IMG/VR virus record: IMGVR_UViG_3300050132_000140
Location: 1-46,813 of that record
Direction: 5' to 3' (one strand)
Source of the DNA: a virus
DNA length: 46,813 nt
Numbering within the stretch: the first letter of the stretch is position 1; every line of letters begins with the position of its first letter. The position numbers and the translations under genes were made by a program. Under the pieces are notes generated by a model. It was not told the origin of the DNA and did not search any database. It worked only from the letters and a program-made list of their open reading frames with translations. Shown here in pieces: positions 29,991 to 38,700 of the stretch.

Positions 29991-30961
29991 TAAATGAGGT
30001 TTTACCAATCCAGAATGGACAAACTCCATTCGTGCAACAGATGAACTTCGGCGCGATGATTGGGTCTGTTTTGGCCTGGAACCCTGATGCTACCGCAATG
30101 GCTCCTGTGTTTTTGAATGATGCGCTACGGAAGGTGCTCGACCGGCGCACGTGGTATGGTTTGTTCACAAAAGCTCAAGTCTGTGTCCCCGCAGCCGTAG
30201 TCGGCGGAACCGCGACCGTGACCAACGGCAGCAACCTTGTGAGAGGGGTCGGAACCGCTTGGACAAATTCGGCGGTCGGAATGCAATTTCGGCAAGGGTA
30301 CAATGCTCCCATCTACACGATCACGGCGGTTGATACTGTGAATCAAGTCCTCACACTGGAGATGCCGTGGGGTGGTCCTAGCCTCAGTGCGGGCTATTAT
30401 ATCGTCAAATACTACTATTCCTTTCCGAATGTGAAGTACATCAAGACGATGGTGAACACCATCATGGGGTTCAAGTTTCGGCTGAATCTTACTCAGGATT
30501 TCTTGAACGCGAAAGACCCGTGGCGAGCGATGGGTGGAAACTTCTCATGGGGAATTGCCCCTATGCCTACCGACCCCTATGGAAACTACGTTTTCGAATT
30601 GTACCCAGCCTCATGGACGGTACAGGCGTTCCCTGTTTTGATGTACACACAGCCAAGCAATCTTGTGAAGGACACCGATACACTTCCGCCTTATATTCGA
30701 TGCGATGTTCTTATCAAGGAAGCAATTTCTCAGGTGCTCGTATGGCGCGGAGCAAAGAATAACCAGTTCTATGATGCCGGTGAGTCGCAACGGAAGCACG
30801 CGGAGTTCGAAGCGGAACTTAATCACATGGCGCAAGCTGATGAAAATCTCTATAGAACTGATACAATTTACAAGGATGACGGCCTCCCGTATTACGAACC
30901 TGGGGGCGGATTTTGGGATGCTACGCACGCTGTCATGGCGGGCGATGACGGAGGCTGGTAA
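29963..30961 (+). CDS. head-tail adaptor-like structural protein
   Basis: 332 residues, GTG start with GAGGG about 7 nt upstream, inside the HNH gene. A beta domain at ~78-145 (TATVTNGSNLVRGVGTAWTN, PIYTITAVDTVNQVLTLEMP) is a module seen in phage adaptor and tail-accessory proteins. The C-terminal half (WTVQAFPVLMYTQP, PPYIRCDVLIKEAISQVLVW, RGAKNNQFYDAGESQRKHAE) resembles connector helices. Likely part of the head-tail interface; the exact ring is uncertain. Confidence 0.6.
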   Translation: MPIIPNSAIVNEVLPIQNGQTPFVQQMNFGAMIGSVLAWNPDATAMAPVFLNDALRKVLDRRTWYGLFTKAQVCVPAAVVGGTATVTNGSNLVRGVGTAWTNSAVGMQFRQGYNAPIYTITAVDTVNQVLTLEMPWGGPSLSAGYYIVKYYYSFPNVKYIKTMVNTIMGFKFRLNLTQDFLNAKDPWRAMGGNFSWGIAPMPTDPYGNYVFELYPASWTVQAFPVLMYTQPSNLVKDTDTLPPYIRCDVLIKEAISQVLVWRGAKNNQFYDAGESQRKHAEFEAELNHMAQADENLYRTDTIYKDDGLPYYEPGGGFWDATHAVMAGDDGGW

Positions 30962-31315
30962 GTGGCTCAGAAATGCGAACGATGTGGCGATACCGTATAT
31001 CGGGTGAAACTTCAAACCAATGGCGAATGGGTTGGCGAAGATTGTGGGTGCCTTCGAACGAAGGTCATCGCGGACACGAACAATCCATTTAGTGAGATGG
31101 TTATTGAGCACGTTCACGACGAATACGGCAAGCCAATCCGGGTCACATCTCTTCGCCAGTTAAACGCCGCCGAACATCGCTACGGTTTTGCCAGCGTGGT
31201 AGCAAACATGGATGCTGCGAACGTCGATACACCGCCACAGCAGAGACGCATGGAAGTGGCTGACATGTACAAGTGGAAATTCAATCGGAGAGAAGCTGAT
31301 GCCCATAAAAGGTAG
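30962..31315 (+). CDS. small zinc-binding late protein
   Basis: 117 residues, GTG start immediately after the previous stop. The N-terminus MAQKCERCGDTVYRVKLQTN with a following CGC makes a zinc-knuckle pair. The rest contains VIEHVHDEYGKPIRVTSLRQ and a basic C-terminus. Function unknown; probably virion assembly given its place. It overlaps the next gene by 17 bp. Confidence 0.6.
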   Translation: MAQKCERCGDTVYRVKLQTNGEWVGEDCGCLRTKVIADTNNPFSEMVIEHVHDEYGKPIRVTSLRQLNAAEHRYGFASVVANMDAANVDTPPQQRRMEVADMYKWKFNRREADAHKR

Positions 31316-31637
31316 AAGTAAGGGAAGCGACCCGTCTGATCGTGTTCTCGGGCAGAATCAACGCTTGGTTAATGGTGGAGTGGTTTCGATCCCAGTCAAC
31401 TCGCATTGCTCGACCGGGAACTTCTATGTGGACCGTGCTCGTGTCTCTCAGGTGGATAAAACCGATTGGACCGGAGAGACCTATCGCGAGTATCAGGAGC
31501 CCGCGTCGATCATGGACAATGCGCGACAGAGTATGGGCGAGATGTCGGCCTGCTCCAGTTTCCAGGATCGCACGCATAAAGCGCGGCGGGCGCGGGATGA
31601 GCGGAAGAAACGACTTATGAATCGAGGAGACGAGTAA
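31299..31637 (+). CDS. small late protein, unknown
   Basis: 112 residues from ATG 31299 with GGAGAGAA 4-5 nt upstream, overlapping the previous gene. The N-terminus is basic (MPIKGRSKGSDPSDRVLGQN). The middle (STGNFYVDRARVSQVDKTDW) and a very charged C-terminus (DRTHKARRARDERKKRL) follow. Unknown. Confidence 0.6.
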   Translation: MPIKGRSKGSDPSDRVLGQNQRLVNGGVVSIPVNSHCSTGNFYVDRARVSQVDKTDWTGETYREYQEPASIMDNARQSMGEMSACSSFQDRTHKARRARDERKKRLMNRGDE

Positions 31638-31639
31638 TC

Positions 31640-32254
31640 ATGGCATTCCGCACGTTCGGCTCGACATTCAAGGTGGCATCCACAACTGTTCCTCAGCCGT
31701 TGGCTGGATCATGGGTAACAGCAGGGTTGGATGGCCCTGCCAAGAACCCAATTACGCTCACGCTCGGCACGGCTACGTCATCGGGTAACGATGCAGCCAA
31801 CATCTTTCGCCCTGGCGATCAGGCGTGGTTAATCAATGCAGATGGCACCAATCCTGAGCCCGTGCTGATCTCTTCGGTCCTAAACAACACTTTGATCCTC
31901 GGACAGCAAAATGTGGGCGCAGTAGTTGGCGGGATCAATCCCGTGACAATCTATCAGCACGCTTCCGGGGGAATCGGAACCGGCACATTCATCTTGCTGC
32001 AAATGAACTTCAATAACATGTATGTCACGTTGGAAGATGGCGCGACTGGACAGTGGTTGTATCTTGGCAACGCCTGGAATATGACGGCCACTTCCCATCG
32101 TATCTCGAAGCTCGCCAAAGTCGCGGCGAACGTGATGCCATATTTCTACAGCGCGTCGGAATCCTCGCCCGCGAATCCGTTCTCTTCAAGCGAACTTTGG
32201 ACGTTGGGGACGACGGTCGCTGATACCTATAACGTCAGTTTGTGCGTGGTCTAA
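31640..32254 (+). CDS. beta-rich structural protein
   Basis: 204 residues (MAFRTFGSTFKVASTTVPQP). Strand-rich and low in charge, with an OB- or Ig-like feel (PITLTLGTATSSGNDAANIF, GDQAWLINADGTNPEPVLIS). It ends with a segment (HRISKLAKVAANVMPYFYSA) that looks amphipathic. Located between adaptor and fibre-like genes; probably a virion protein. Confidence 0.6.
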   Translation: MAFRTFGSTFKVASTTVPQPLAGSWVTAGLDGPAKNPITLTLGTATSSGNDAANIFRPGDQAWLINADGTNPEPVLISSVLNNTLILGQQNVGAVVGGINPVTIYQHASGGIGTGTFILLQMNFNNMYVTLEDGATGQWLYLGNAWNMTATSHRISKLAKVAANVMPYFYSASESSPANPFSSSELWTLGTTVADTYNVSLCVV

Positions 32255-32264
32255 GGTGGAGCCG

Positions 32265-33047
32265 ATGAGACTTCTACGATTGTTGCTATGTGTCTTGCTG
32301 ATGTCAACGTTGGCTCTAGCGCAAGGACAAGGGACAGGTGGTGGGCCAAGCGGCGGAAGCGGTGGCGGCACTACCACGAACGCTCTAACCTTCAACAACG
32401 GAGGCTCCGGTGCAGCATCCGGGGCCACGTTTGACGGGTCAGTAGCGCAGACGGTGAGCACTAACACGATTGGGGCGCTACCCGCAAATGGCGCGACCAG
32501 TACGGGATCAGGAGCGTCCAATGTGGTGATGTTTCCGGGAACCCTCTCGGCAGGCACGTCGGTAACTGCACCATCAGTCGTTTCGACAGCCACAACTGGC
32601 ACGCCGCCGTTTACGGTTTCCAGTACAACGGTCGTTCCGAATCTCCACGTTGCGAGCTCAGACGCGCTCTCCGCCACGTCAGGATTACCCGCAGCGGCGA
32701 AGGTACGCTCCGTGTCTGCCGCAATTGGTGAGACTGGCACGGCGGCGACTGCGCTGACCGCAGGGACGCAGATTATCCACACGGCTCGCAACTCTACGGG
32801 CGCAATGTTGACGCTCACGGCAGTGTACTGCTTGCAGGATGCGGGAGCTTCGACGGTGGCGGTTGCCGATAGCTCTGGCAATCAACTTCTGAGCGCGACT
32901 ACACAGACCCCAGCGGCGGGAACGACGTTCACCGCGCTCACACTCAACGGAACTCCGACATTGGCATCCGGCGCTTCTCTTATCTGGACCTTCACGGCAG
33001 ACGGCACGAGCAAGGAAGTGAGTTACCAAGCGGATTGGACACTGTGA
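32265..33047 (+). CDS. signal-peptide-bearing fibre-like protein
   Basis: 260 residues from ATG 32265 (GGTGGAG upstream). A classic Sec signal (MRLLRLLLCVLLMSTLALA, cleavage after residue 19) is followed by a Gly/Ser-rich linker and a phage-fibre-like segment TNALTFNNGGSGAASGATFD. The remainder is a beta-rich domain (LTLTAVYCLQDAGASTVAVA, ASLIWTFTADGTSKEVSYQA). Combined with the next gene by a TGATG overlap. A fibre protein with an export signal is unusual; a secreted or periplasmic role should be considered. Confidence 0.65.
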   Translation: MRLLRLLLCVLLMSTLALAQGQGTGGGPSGGSGGGTTTNALTFNNGGSGAASGATFDGSVAQTVSTNTIGALPANGATSTGSGASNVVMFPGTLSAGTSVTAPSVVSTATTGTPPFTVSSTTVVPNLHVASSDALSATSGLPAAAKVRSVSAAIGETGTAATALTAGTQIIHTARNSTGAMLTLTAVYCLQDAGASTVAVADSSGNQLLSATTQTPAAGTTFTALTLNGTPTLASGASLIWTFTADGTSKEVSYQADWTL

Positions 33048-35710
33048 TGAGACGACTACTTGCAACCTTCGCTCTGCTGCTATGCTCCTCGCTGGCGTGG
33101 GCCACGGTTCGCACCTCGAACACTTCTACCACCGGAAATCTTAGTGACGGAACCAAATGGGTGGGCGGCGTGGCTCCAAGTTGCGCAGGAACAGATGCAA
33201 TTGTGGTCGCATCTGGCGCGACGATCACGATTGACTCAGGGGCGGCATTGGCTGGCACGCTGACGCTCACGCAGGTTGCGGTCGGCACCTACAGCGGCGG
33301 CATCCTTCCGGTGACGTACTCATATTCGAGCTATTCTGGCGTGATTCCTGTTCCGGGAACGGCGTTGACGTTCTCAGGCTTTGCCAATGCAGGTAACAAC
33401 GTAGTCGCTCCTCTGGTGACGATCTCAGGCGGGGCAAGTGGAACGCTGACGATCAACTACCCGACGAACTACTCCGACTTCGGCATCTGGCCGGTGAATG
33501 AAACACATGCCGGGAGCGCGGCTGGATCGTACTGCGCTCTTGGGGCCAGCACTCCGGCAACTACGAGCTACGTGACAGCGGTAGCCAACCCAAGCGGAAC
33601 TTCATTCAGTGGCGCTTGCACGGTTGCATTTAGCGGGGGCGGCGGTGGTATAGGAGCAACAGCCACATGCTCCATCTCAGGTGGCTCAATCTCGACTACG
33701 CTCACCTATGGCGGCAACTGGTACACCTCGGCACCAACGGCTACTTACACATGCACTGGCTGCTCAAGCACCACGTCGCCATCAGTCACAATGAGCGCGA
33801 CCGGGACAGCGGCGGCGATGGTAACAGGCGTCCTGAAAACCGCGACAGGTGTGACGTTCGTTGCTCGCGGCGACGTGACGAATAACCTCGCCTCCGGTTC
33901 GGGGGCAAGCTGGTTTGTGCTGAATGTTGGATCAGCTTTCGCCTTCGATTCCAGCAATGCTGCCTCTCCCACCACAACGCGGTACAGTATGCAGAATTCG
34001 GCGAGTAATGCTCAATATAGAGCGTTCGATTCGACTGCCTGTACGGCGTCTCCCTTTTGCGTGGTCACGTCTGTGATGAACAACGGAGCCTTAGCGGGAG
34101 TCACGACAGCTTATGGAGCACCAGCGGGTTTTGCTTCTGGAAACGCTTTTAAAGCGACATATACAGCCTTCTCTTTTATCGGAGACGCGCTTGTGCCATT
34201 TTCAACGATAGGAGATAACGACGTTGTCCCCTGGATTGCGACCTACAGCACCTTCGACAACTGTGGTGTGGCGGGATTTGCAAATGGAGGGAATCTCGGG
34301 ACAAATGAAGTTGTACAACATAACCATAACGTCCACACCAATTCGCTCGGATCATCCCCATTCTGGTTGACCTCACCGACTGCACTTGGTACAGGAGCAC
34401 GAGAAGTCCTCGGCAACGTGTTCGACAAAGCTCCGGCTGGGACTGCGTCGGTCGCTGCATGGAAAGGTGTGACTATTTCAGGTAACTACCTAAATCGAGG
34501 GATTTCGCTGACACCCGCAGTGGTTGCTGGGTTTAGCAATAATCTCTGGCGCATGGGAAACGTGAGTACGGATACCGGCAACCTTTCAAACAGCATCTCG
34601 TCCAGCTATATCTATCTCGATACGGACACGACGAGCAATCCGCATTACTTCGCAAATTCAACTGGCACCGGAAATTTTGTGCTCAATAAGATCATCGTCG
34701 GAACGAGTGGAACGGCATCGGGGGATTCGGGAGAATGGCTGGTCGGCCCTATTGCTAACGGGTCATCCTATAGCATTACCAACTCAGTGCAGATGTGCGA
34801 CCCGTCTGGAGTGGGGTCTAGCGAACTCATCTCCACCGAAGGCACGACGACCGGGACGTGGACGCTGACGCACAACACCATTTGTGGAGGTTACGGGGCG
34901 GCTGGCGCGGTCCAATTAATGGAGTCTGGCCTTACCGCAGCCGGAATTGTGACTTTTCAGGACAACCTCGTTTTCAATCTGTCTCCCGCTGCATGGTTCA
35001 AGCTGGAGTGTACAGGGTCGTCCTGCACAAACGGGACCATGACAGCGGATGTGTGCGCTTCCTCGGCAGCGTGCGATTATAACGGCTCCTTTAACCTCAC
35101 GCCTAAAACACAAGCGTCCTGTACAAGCTGCACAAATCAGGCAAAGTCATACGCCGCAAAATGGACCGCACAGACACCGGGAGCGCATGACGTTGACGAC
35201 CAGAGTCCAGCGTTCCTCGCCTCTGGCTGGGCAAGTAACCACTTTCAGAAGGTGGAGAACTTTGACCGCCTCTACCTTGGCCCCAAAAGCCTAATTTCGT
35301 CGGGGCAAGCCTCGCCGTCAGCATGGGCATCTGGAACCTACTCGTTGAACGCTTTTGTGAGTCACTCCTATTCCACGATGTACAACAGCGAGACATTCAA
35401 CTTCCGCTGCATTGTGGCAAGTTGCACGCTAGAGCCGGGAGTACCGGGCACATCCTGGCGCTCACAGTGGGAGTGGGCGTCACTCTATCAGTTGCGCATC
35501 CTCACGGCAGCACAGACCTTAATTACCGATGCGACTATCGGCTGCGGATCGGGCTGCTCCGCAATTCAGGCACTTAATGCTTGGACGCTGGCGGGATTGG
35601 CACCGACCAACGCTTTGTTCAAGGGTAAAGCACACGATGGTAGCGACATCGGCGCGGTGCCCGTGGTGCTGCTGAGTAGCCCGAGGCAGCGTGCAGGGTG
35701 GAGTTGGTAA
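33047..35710 (+). CDS. signal-peptide-bearing beta-helix protein
   Basis: 887 residues from ATG 33047, overlapping the preceding stop (TGATG). Signal peptide MRRLLATFALLLCSSLAWA, cleavage after residue 19. The N-terminal region (WVGGVAPSCAGTDAIVVASG, ATITIDSGAALAGTLTLTQ) is a beta-helix entry. The middle contains many short strand-turn repeats with asparagine (STFDNCGVAGFANGGNLGTN, NNLWRMGNVSTD). The C-terminus has cysteines (CGSGCSAIQALNAWTLAGLA). Right-handed beta-helix tailspikes and polysaccharide lyases look like this. No catalytic site can be named. Confidence 0.65.
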   Translation: MRRLLATFALLLCSSLAWATVRTSNTSTTGNLSDGTKWVGGVAPSCAGTDAIVVASGATITIDSGAALAGTLTLTQVAVGTYSGGILPVTYSYSSYSGVIPVPGTALTFSGFANAGNNVVAPLVTISGGASGTLTINYPTNYSDFGIWPVNETHAGSAAGSYCALGASTPATTSYVTAVANPSGTSFSGACTVAFSGGGGGIGATATCSISGGSISTTLTYGGNWYTSAPTATYTCTGCSSTTSPSVTMSATGTAAAMVTGVLKTATGVTFVARGDVTNNLASGSGASWFVLNVGSAFAFDSSNAASPTTTRYSMQNSASNAQYRAFDSTACTASPFCVVTSVMNNGALAGVTTAYGAPAGFASGNAFKATYTAFSFIGDALVPFSTIGDNDVVPWIATYSTFDNCGVAGFANGGNLGTNEVVQHNHNVHTNSLGSSPFWLTSPTALGTGAREVLGNVFDKAPAGTASVAAWKGVTISGNYLNRGISLTPAVVAGFSNNLWRMGNVSTDTGNLSNSISSSYIYLDTDTTSNPHYFANSTGTGNFVLNKIIVGTSGTASGDSGEWLVGPIANGSSYSITNSVQMCDPSGVGSSELISTEGTTTGTWTLTHNTICGGYGAAGAVQLMESGLTAAGIVTFQDNLVFNLSPAAWFKLECTGSSCTNGTMTADVCASSAACDYNGSFNLTPKTQASCTSCTNQAKSYAAKWTAQTPGAHDVDDQSPAFLASGWASNHFQKVENFDRLYLGPKSLISSGQASPSAWASGTYSLNAFVSHSYSTMYNSETFNFRCIVASCTLEPGVPGTSWRSQWEWASLYQLRILTAAQTLITDATIGCGSGCSAIQALNAWTLAGLAPTNALFKGKAHDGSDIGAVPVVLLSSPRQRAGWSW

Positions 35711-35779
35711 CGTTGATAGATGCACGACAGTAGCAGCTTTGCGTGTTTTCAGACGTTTTAGATTCCAAGGTGAGAAATA

Positions 35780-36475
35780 ATGCCAGCAATTGCAAGTTTA
35801 ATCCCGACCGTCCTTGACCACGTTGAGGAAACTAATCCTCCCATCTGGGTCACAATGATGGAGGTCCAGGCGGCTATCGCAGAAGCAATCAACGATGCGA
35901 TGCTAATGGTGGGACGCCCTACGCAGATTGTCGATCAGCCGTACAAGATCACTCCAAATCTTACGTGGCAACCGATGCCTGCCGGGATGATCGCTATCAC
36001 AGACATTCAGGGACCGTCATCGAAGCTCTGGAAGTACACGCTGCGGGATATGGACTACACGCAAACCTATTGGGACTCAGCCTGGGAAAAAGATGTTGCC
36101 GATGTCAGCAAGGGGCAATTCCCTCGCGTATGGTTCCCGATAGGCTTTACCCTCTTCGGAATTTATCCACAAGCAAGTTTACCGATCACGGTGACTCTGA
36201 CTGGCATTGCAGTTCCCGTGAGCGGCGCGTGGCCTTATACTGGGAATGAACCAATTCCGTTTCACGATGAATTCTTTAATGCTATCGAAGAGTATGCCGC
36301 GCATTACTTGCGGTTCAAAGAAGGCGGGAACGAGTTCTCTGAAAGTTTCAAACTGCTGAAGTCCTACATCGCGTCGATGAAGAAGATGACAGAGATCGAA
36401 GATCGGCGCGATGGATACCTTTTTGGGACTGGCTTCGGAGTCAAAACCGGAGTCAATCCACCAACTTTCAGATAG
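35780..36475 (+). CDS. head-tail adaptor-like protein
   Basis: 231 residues (GGTGAG upstream). Helical N-terminus (PPIWVTMMEVQAAIAEAIND, MLMVGRPTQI). Mid-strands are followed by helices EFFNAIEEYAAHYLRFKEGG and KLLKSYIASMKKMTEIEDRR. The same helix-strand-helix plan is common in podovirus adaptor and gatekeeper proteins. Probably part of the tail-ring stack together with 29963 and 37805. Confidence 0.6.
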   Translation: MPAIASLIPTVLDHVEETNPPIWVTMMEVQAAIAEAINDAMLMVGRPTQIVDQPYKITPNLTWQPMPAGMIAITDIQGPSSKLWKYTLRDMDYTQTYWDSAWEKDVADVSKGQFPRVWFPIGFTLFGIYPQASLPITVTLTGIAVPVSGAWPYTGNEPIPFHDEFFNAIEEYAAHYLRFKEGGNEFSESFKLLKSYIASMKKMTEIEDRRDGYLFGTGFGVKTGVNPPTFR

Positions 36476-36484
36476 GAGCGAGTA

Positions 36485-36748
36485 ATGACACTTGACGAAT
36501 TACGTGGAGAAGTTCGACCGTGTACTTGTGACCCGCAAGGGGATTTGGCCTGTACGATGTGCCGTGGCAGGAACTTCGTAGCCCAGTGTCTTGGTTGTAA
36601 CGGCAAGGGGCAGACGGAAGAGAAGATGGCCGGGGGACCAGGGCAGATGCTTTCCACTTGCAACATCTGCGGCGGGACTGGCACGCTGCCCGCGACGAAG
36701 GCGCAGTACGAAGCTCAAGAAGCGAAGAAAGAAGAGGTGAAAGCGTAA
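36485..36748 (+). CDS. DnaJ-type zinc-finger-like protein
   Basis: 87 residues. Motifs CTMCRGRN, CLGCNGKGQ and CNICGGTGT follow the CxxCxGxG pattern of the DnaJ cysteine-rich domain, here without a J-domain. It could be a chaperone-like assembly factor or simply a zinc-binding connector. The stop overlaps the following ATG (TAATG). Confidence 0.7.
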   Translation: MTLDELRGEVRPCTCDPQGDLACTMCRGRNFVAQCLGCNGKGQTEEKMAGGPGQMLSTCNICGGTGTLPATKAQYEAQEAKKEEVKA

Positions 36749-36924
36749 TGAAAAGACCACTGATTGTGATGACTCACCAAAAAGGAACCTTATCTCTGAA
36801 TGAGGTTGAAGAGATCAAGAAAGAATTAAACAATTTCGGCATCGATTGCCTCGCTATCGGCCACAACAACAACTTCCAGCCGCCGAAGTTCAGTGAGTTC
36901 TATCAGCCCGATAACGAGTCGTAG
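36748..36924 (+). CDS. 58-residue protein containing a portal-identical peptide
   Basis: ATG 36748 (TAATG overlap). Strand RPLIVMTHQKG, helix SLNEVEEIKKELNNFGIDCL, then residues 37-48 IGHNNNFQPPKF and an acidic end. The 12-residue peptide is identical to portal residues 384-395, and the four nucleotide differences between the two copies are all synonymous. The first part is like short phage proteins with a beta-alpha-beta pattern. Possibly it competes with or mimics the portal segment. Confidence 0.65.
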   Translation: MKRPLIVMTHQKGTLSLNEVEEIKKELNNFGIDCLAIGHNNNFQPPKFSEFYQPDNES

Positions 36925-36969
36925 ATGGCAAACCCCGGTGTTGGACAGAGAGCCGATTCAGGGCCTTGA
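36925..36969 (+). pseudogene. remnant start of the adaptor gene split by HNH 3
   Basis: ATG 36925 follows the preceding TAG directly and encodes MANPGVGQRADSGP before a stop. The functional gene starts at 37805 with MANPGIGLRTALDV. The two 5' ends share MANPGxGxR, with different codons at most positions. I interpret this as the original 5' end, orphaned when the HNH element entered with a diverged copy of the gene's start. Confidence 0.6.
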
Positions 36970-37728
36970 GATCACACCAAAAACCTTCGTCAACTTATCT
37001 ATCAACATTGTCGGCAGTGAGTTTGGAGTTTCTAGCGGGAAGTTGAATGTTCCAAACTCACTACCCCACAACCACAGCACTGCGGAATCTCTTATCTTTG
37101 CTGCTTCAATTAGATCAGAGTATCGGCCCAAGGATGCGCGTTTGTGATTATCCCGAATGCTAGCTTCATATTTACCGCTTTTTACGCGATGAACTCCGAT
37201 GAATCCAGTTATTGAATCCTTCCTTAGTCGTTGATTATGTGCGTTCTGCTTAGGGGTACAGATACGAAGGTTGCTTTTTCGGTTATCGAGTCCGTTTTTA
37301 TTAATATGATCGACATCGAGCGATGGATCGGTAACATCGAGGATCATCCGTGCCATATGAATTGTCTGTCGGATGCCATTTATTTTTCCCTTAGTTTGTG
37401 CGTATTTTGTGCGAGTTAATGGGTCAAGCAAATTCCATGCCCATTGAGAGAGAAACTCATACTCTTCAGCATCAACTAAGGTATACTCCCAACCAGATAG
37501 AGGAATTCTTCTACAGCGCTCGCCTTGAACTATATAAAAACACTCGTCAATCGGGGGCCTACCGTTAGCTATCTGGCATCCACGACATTGATTGGCTTGT
37601 CTTCCCTTTAAGCCGCCACACTGCGGACAAGTATTTAAATTACATCTCTGTTTTGTTGTATATGATTCAGGTGTCGAAAATCTTAAGGGTGGGGTATACT
37701 GAGAATGGTGTAATTGGGTGCTGTTCAT
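36958..37728 (-). CDS. HNH homing endonuclease with AP2 domain, copy 3 (reverse)
   Basis: 256 residues on the minus strand from ATG 37728, with AGGAG and AGGG upstream. The domain order is a zinc ribbon (CPQCGGLKGRQANQCRGC), HNH core (HMARMILDVTDPSLDVDHIN, NGLDNRKSNLRICTPKQN) and AP2 (GFIGVHRVKSGKYEASIRDN, SLGRYSDLIEAAKIRDSAV). It is the only gene on this strand in the late region. AT-rich relative to neighbours. It lies across the start of the adaptor gene: an orphan start lies beyond its 3' end and a second start beyond its 5' end. Confidence 0.9.
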   Translation of the reverse strand: MNSTQLHHSQYTPPLRFSTPESYTTKQRCNLNTCPQCGGLKGRQANQCRGCQIANGRPPIDECFYIVQGERCRRIPLSGWEYTLVDAEEYEFLSQWAWNLLDPLTRTKYAQTKGKINGIRQTIHMARMILDVTDPSLDVDHINKNGLDNRKSNLRICTPKQNAHNQRLRKDSITGFIGVHRVKSGKYEASIRDNHKRASLGRYSDLIEAAKIRDSAVLWLWGSEFGTFNFPLETPNSLPTMLIDKLTKVFGVISRP

Positions 37729-37804
37729 GATTTCCCTACTCCTAATAGGGTATGTGCTGCCTGATTGCACCATATTATTATCTCATAAGGGTGCAGACGA
37801 AGCA

Positions 37805-38680
37805 ATGGCGAATCCAGGTATAGGTCTTAGGACTGCCCTAGACGTGTTATTGGAAGCCTCGCTTCAGATGGCACAGCCCGTGGTCTGGACCTCGATCACG
37901 GCTCCAGTTATTACGGGAACCAACTCTGTCACCGTTGGATCAATCTCAAACATGTATATAGGTGCTCAGGTTGTGGTCGGCTTCGGCACTGCAAACGTTG
38001 AAGCCGTCACTATCTCTGTAGTAGGAGCAGGAGCCTTTACCGCGACCTTTTCGAACTCCCATGCCAGCGGAGAAGCGGTCACTGGCTCGACGTTTGCCAG
38101 CCAAGCAGCGACCGATCCGATTTTTACGACGAACGAGTTGTTGAGGTACTTGAGTTGCGCTCAGAACGAGTTTCTGTCGAAAGTAGCGTGTGTCTTTGGA
38201 GTCTTCAACCAGACGATTGCAATCAATGAACTCTACCAGGCTACGCCGCCGACCGCTATCGAGATCAACCACATTTCCTGCCAAGGGATTCGCCTATACG
38301 AATTGACGCAAACGGAACTCACGATGCGGAATCGAAACTGGAAGGTGGAGACGCTTCTCACCCCGACCGCATTCTTTGAGGACCGGACAGGACTTTATAA
38401 GTGGGGAGTAAATGGAATTCCGCGTTCGAATTTCCCATGTGAGATTCTGGCAAGCATAAGGGACAGCGACTCGCTCACGCTTCTTGATGGGTTCGCTATC
38501 CCGGATATTCTCGTCCACTTTTTGAAGTACAAAATCATGCAGGATTGCTACAGCAAAGACGGCGTGATGACCGACCCACAGCGGGCTGCATACTGCGGCG
38601 AGAGGTTTGATCGTGGGATAGCAGCAACGCAGCGATGGCTTGATGCGACTGGAGCAACAAAAGGTATGAAGCGGCCTTAA
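37805..38680 (+). CDS. adaptor-like structural protein downstream of HNH 3
   Basis: 291 residues from ATG 37805 (MANPGIGLRTALDVLLEASL). The ribosome site is poor because the 5' region came with the HNH element. It contains a beta module (TSITAPVITGTNSVTVGSIS, GAQVVVGFGTANVEAVTISV) and helical parts (NELLRYLSCAQNEFLSKVAC). The C-terminal HFLKYKIMQDCYSKDGVMTD, YCGERFDRGIAATQRWLDAT resembles tail-adaptor helices. Probably a ring or knob component. The first ~20 codons are AT-rich. Confidence 0.65.
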   Translation: MANPGIGLRTALDVLLEASLQMAQPVVWTSITAPVITGTNSVTVGSISNMYIGAQVVVGFGTANVEAVTISVVGAGAFTATFSNSHASGEAVTGSTFASQAATDPIFTTNELLRYLSCAQNEFLSKVACVFGVFNQTIAINELYQATPPTAIEINHISCQGIRLYELTQTELTMRNRNWKVETLLTPTAFFEDRTGLYKWGVNGIPRSNFPCEILASIRDSDSLTLLDGFAIPDILVHFLKYKIMQDCYSKDGVMTDPQRAAYCGERFDRGIAATQRWLDATGATKGMKRP

Positions 38681-38700
38681 CACTATGGTAAACTTCCTTC

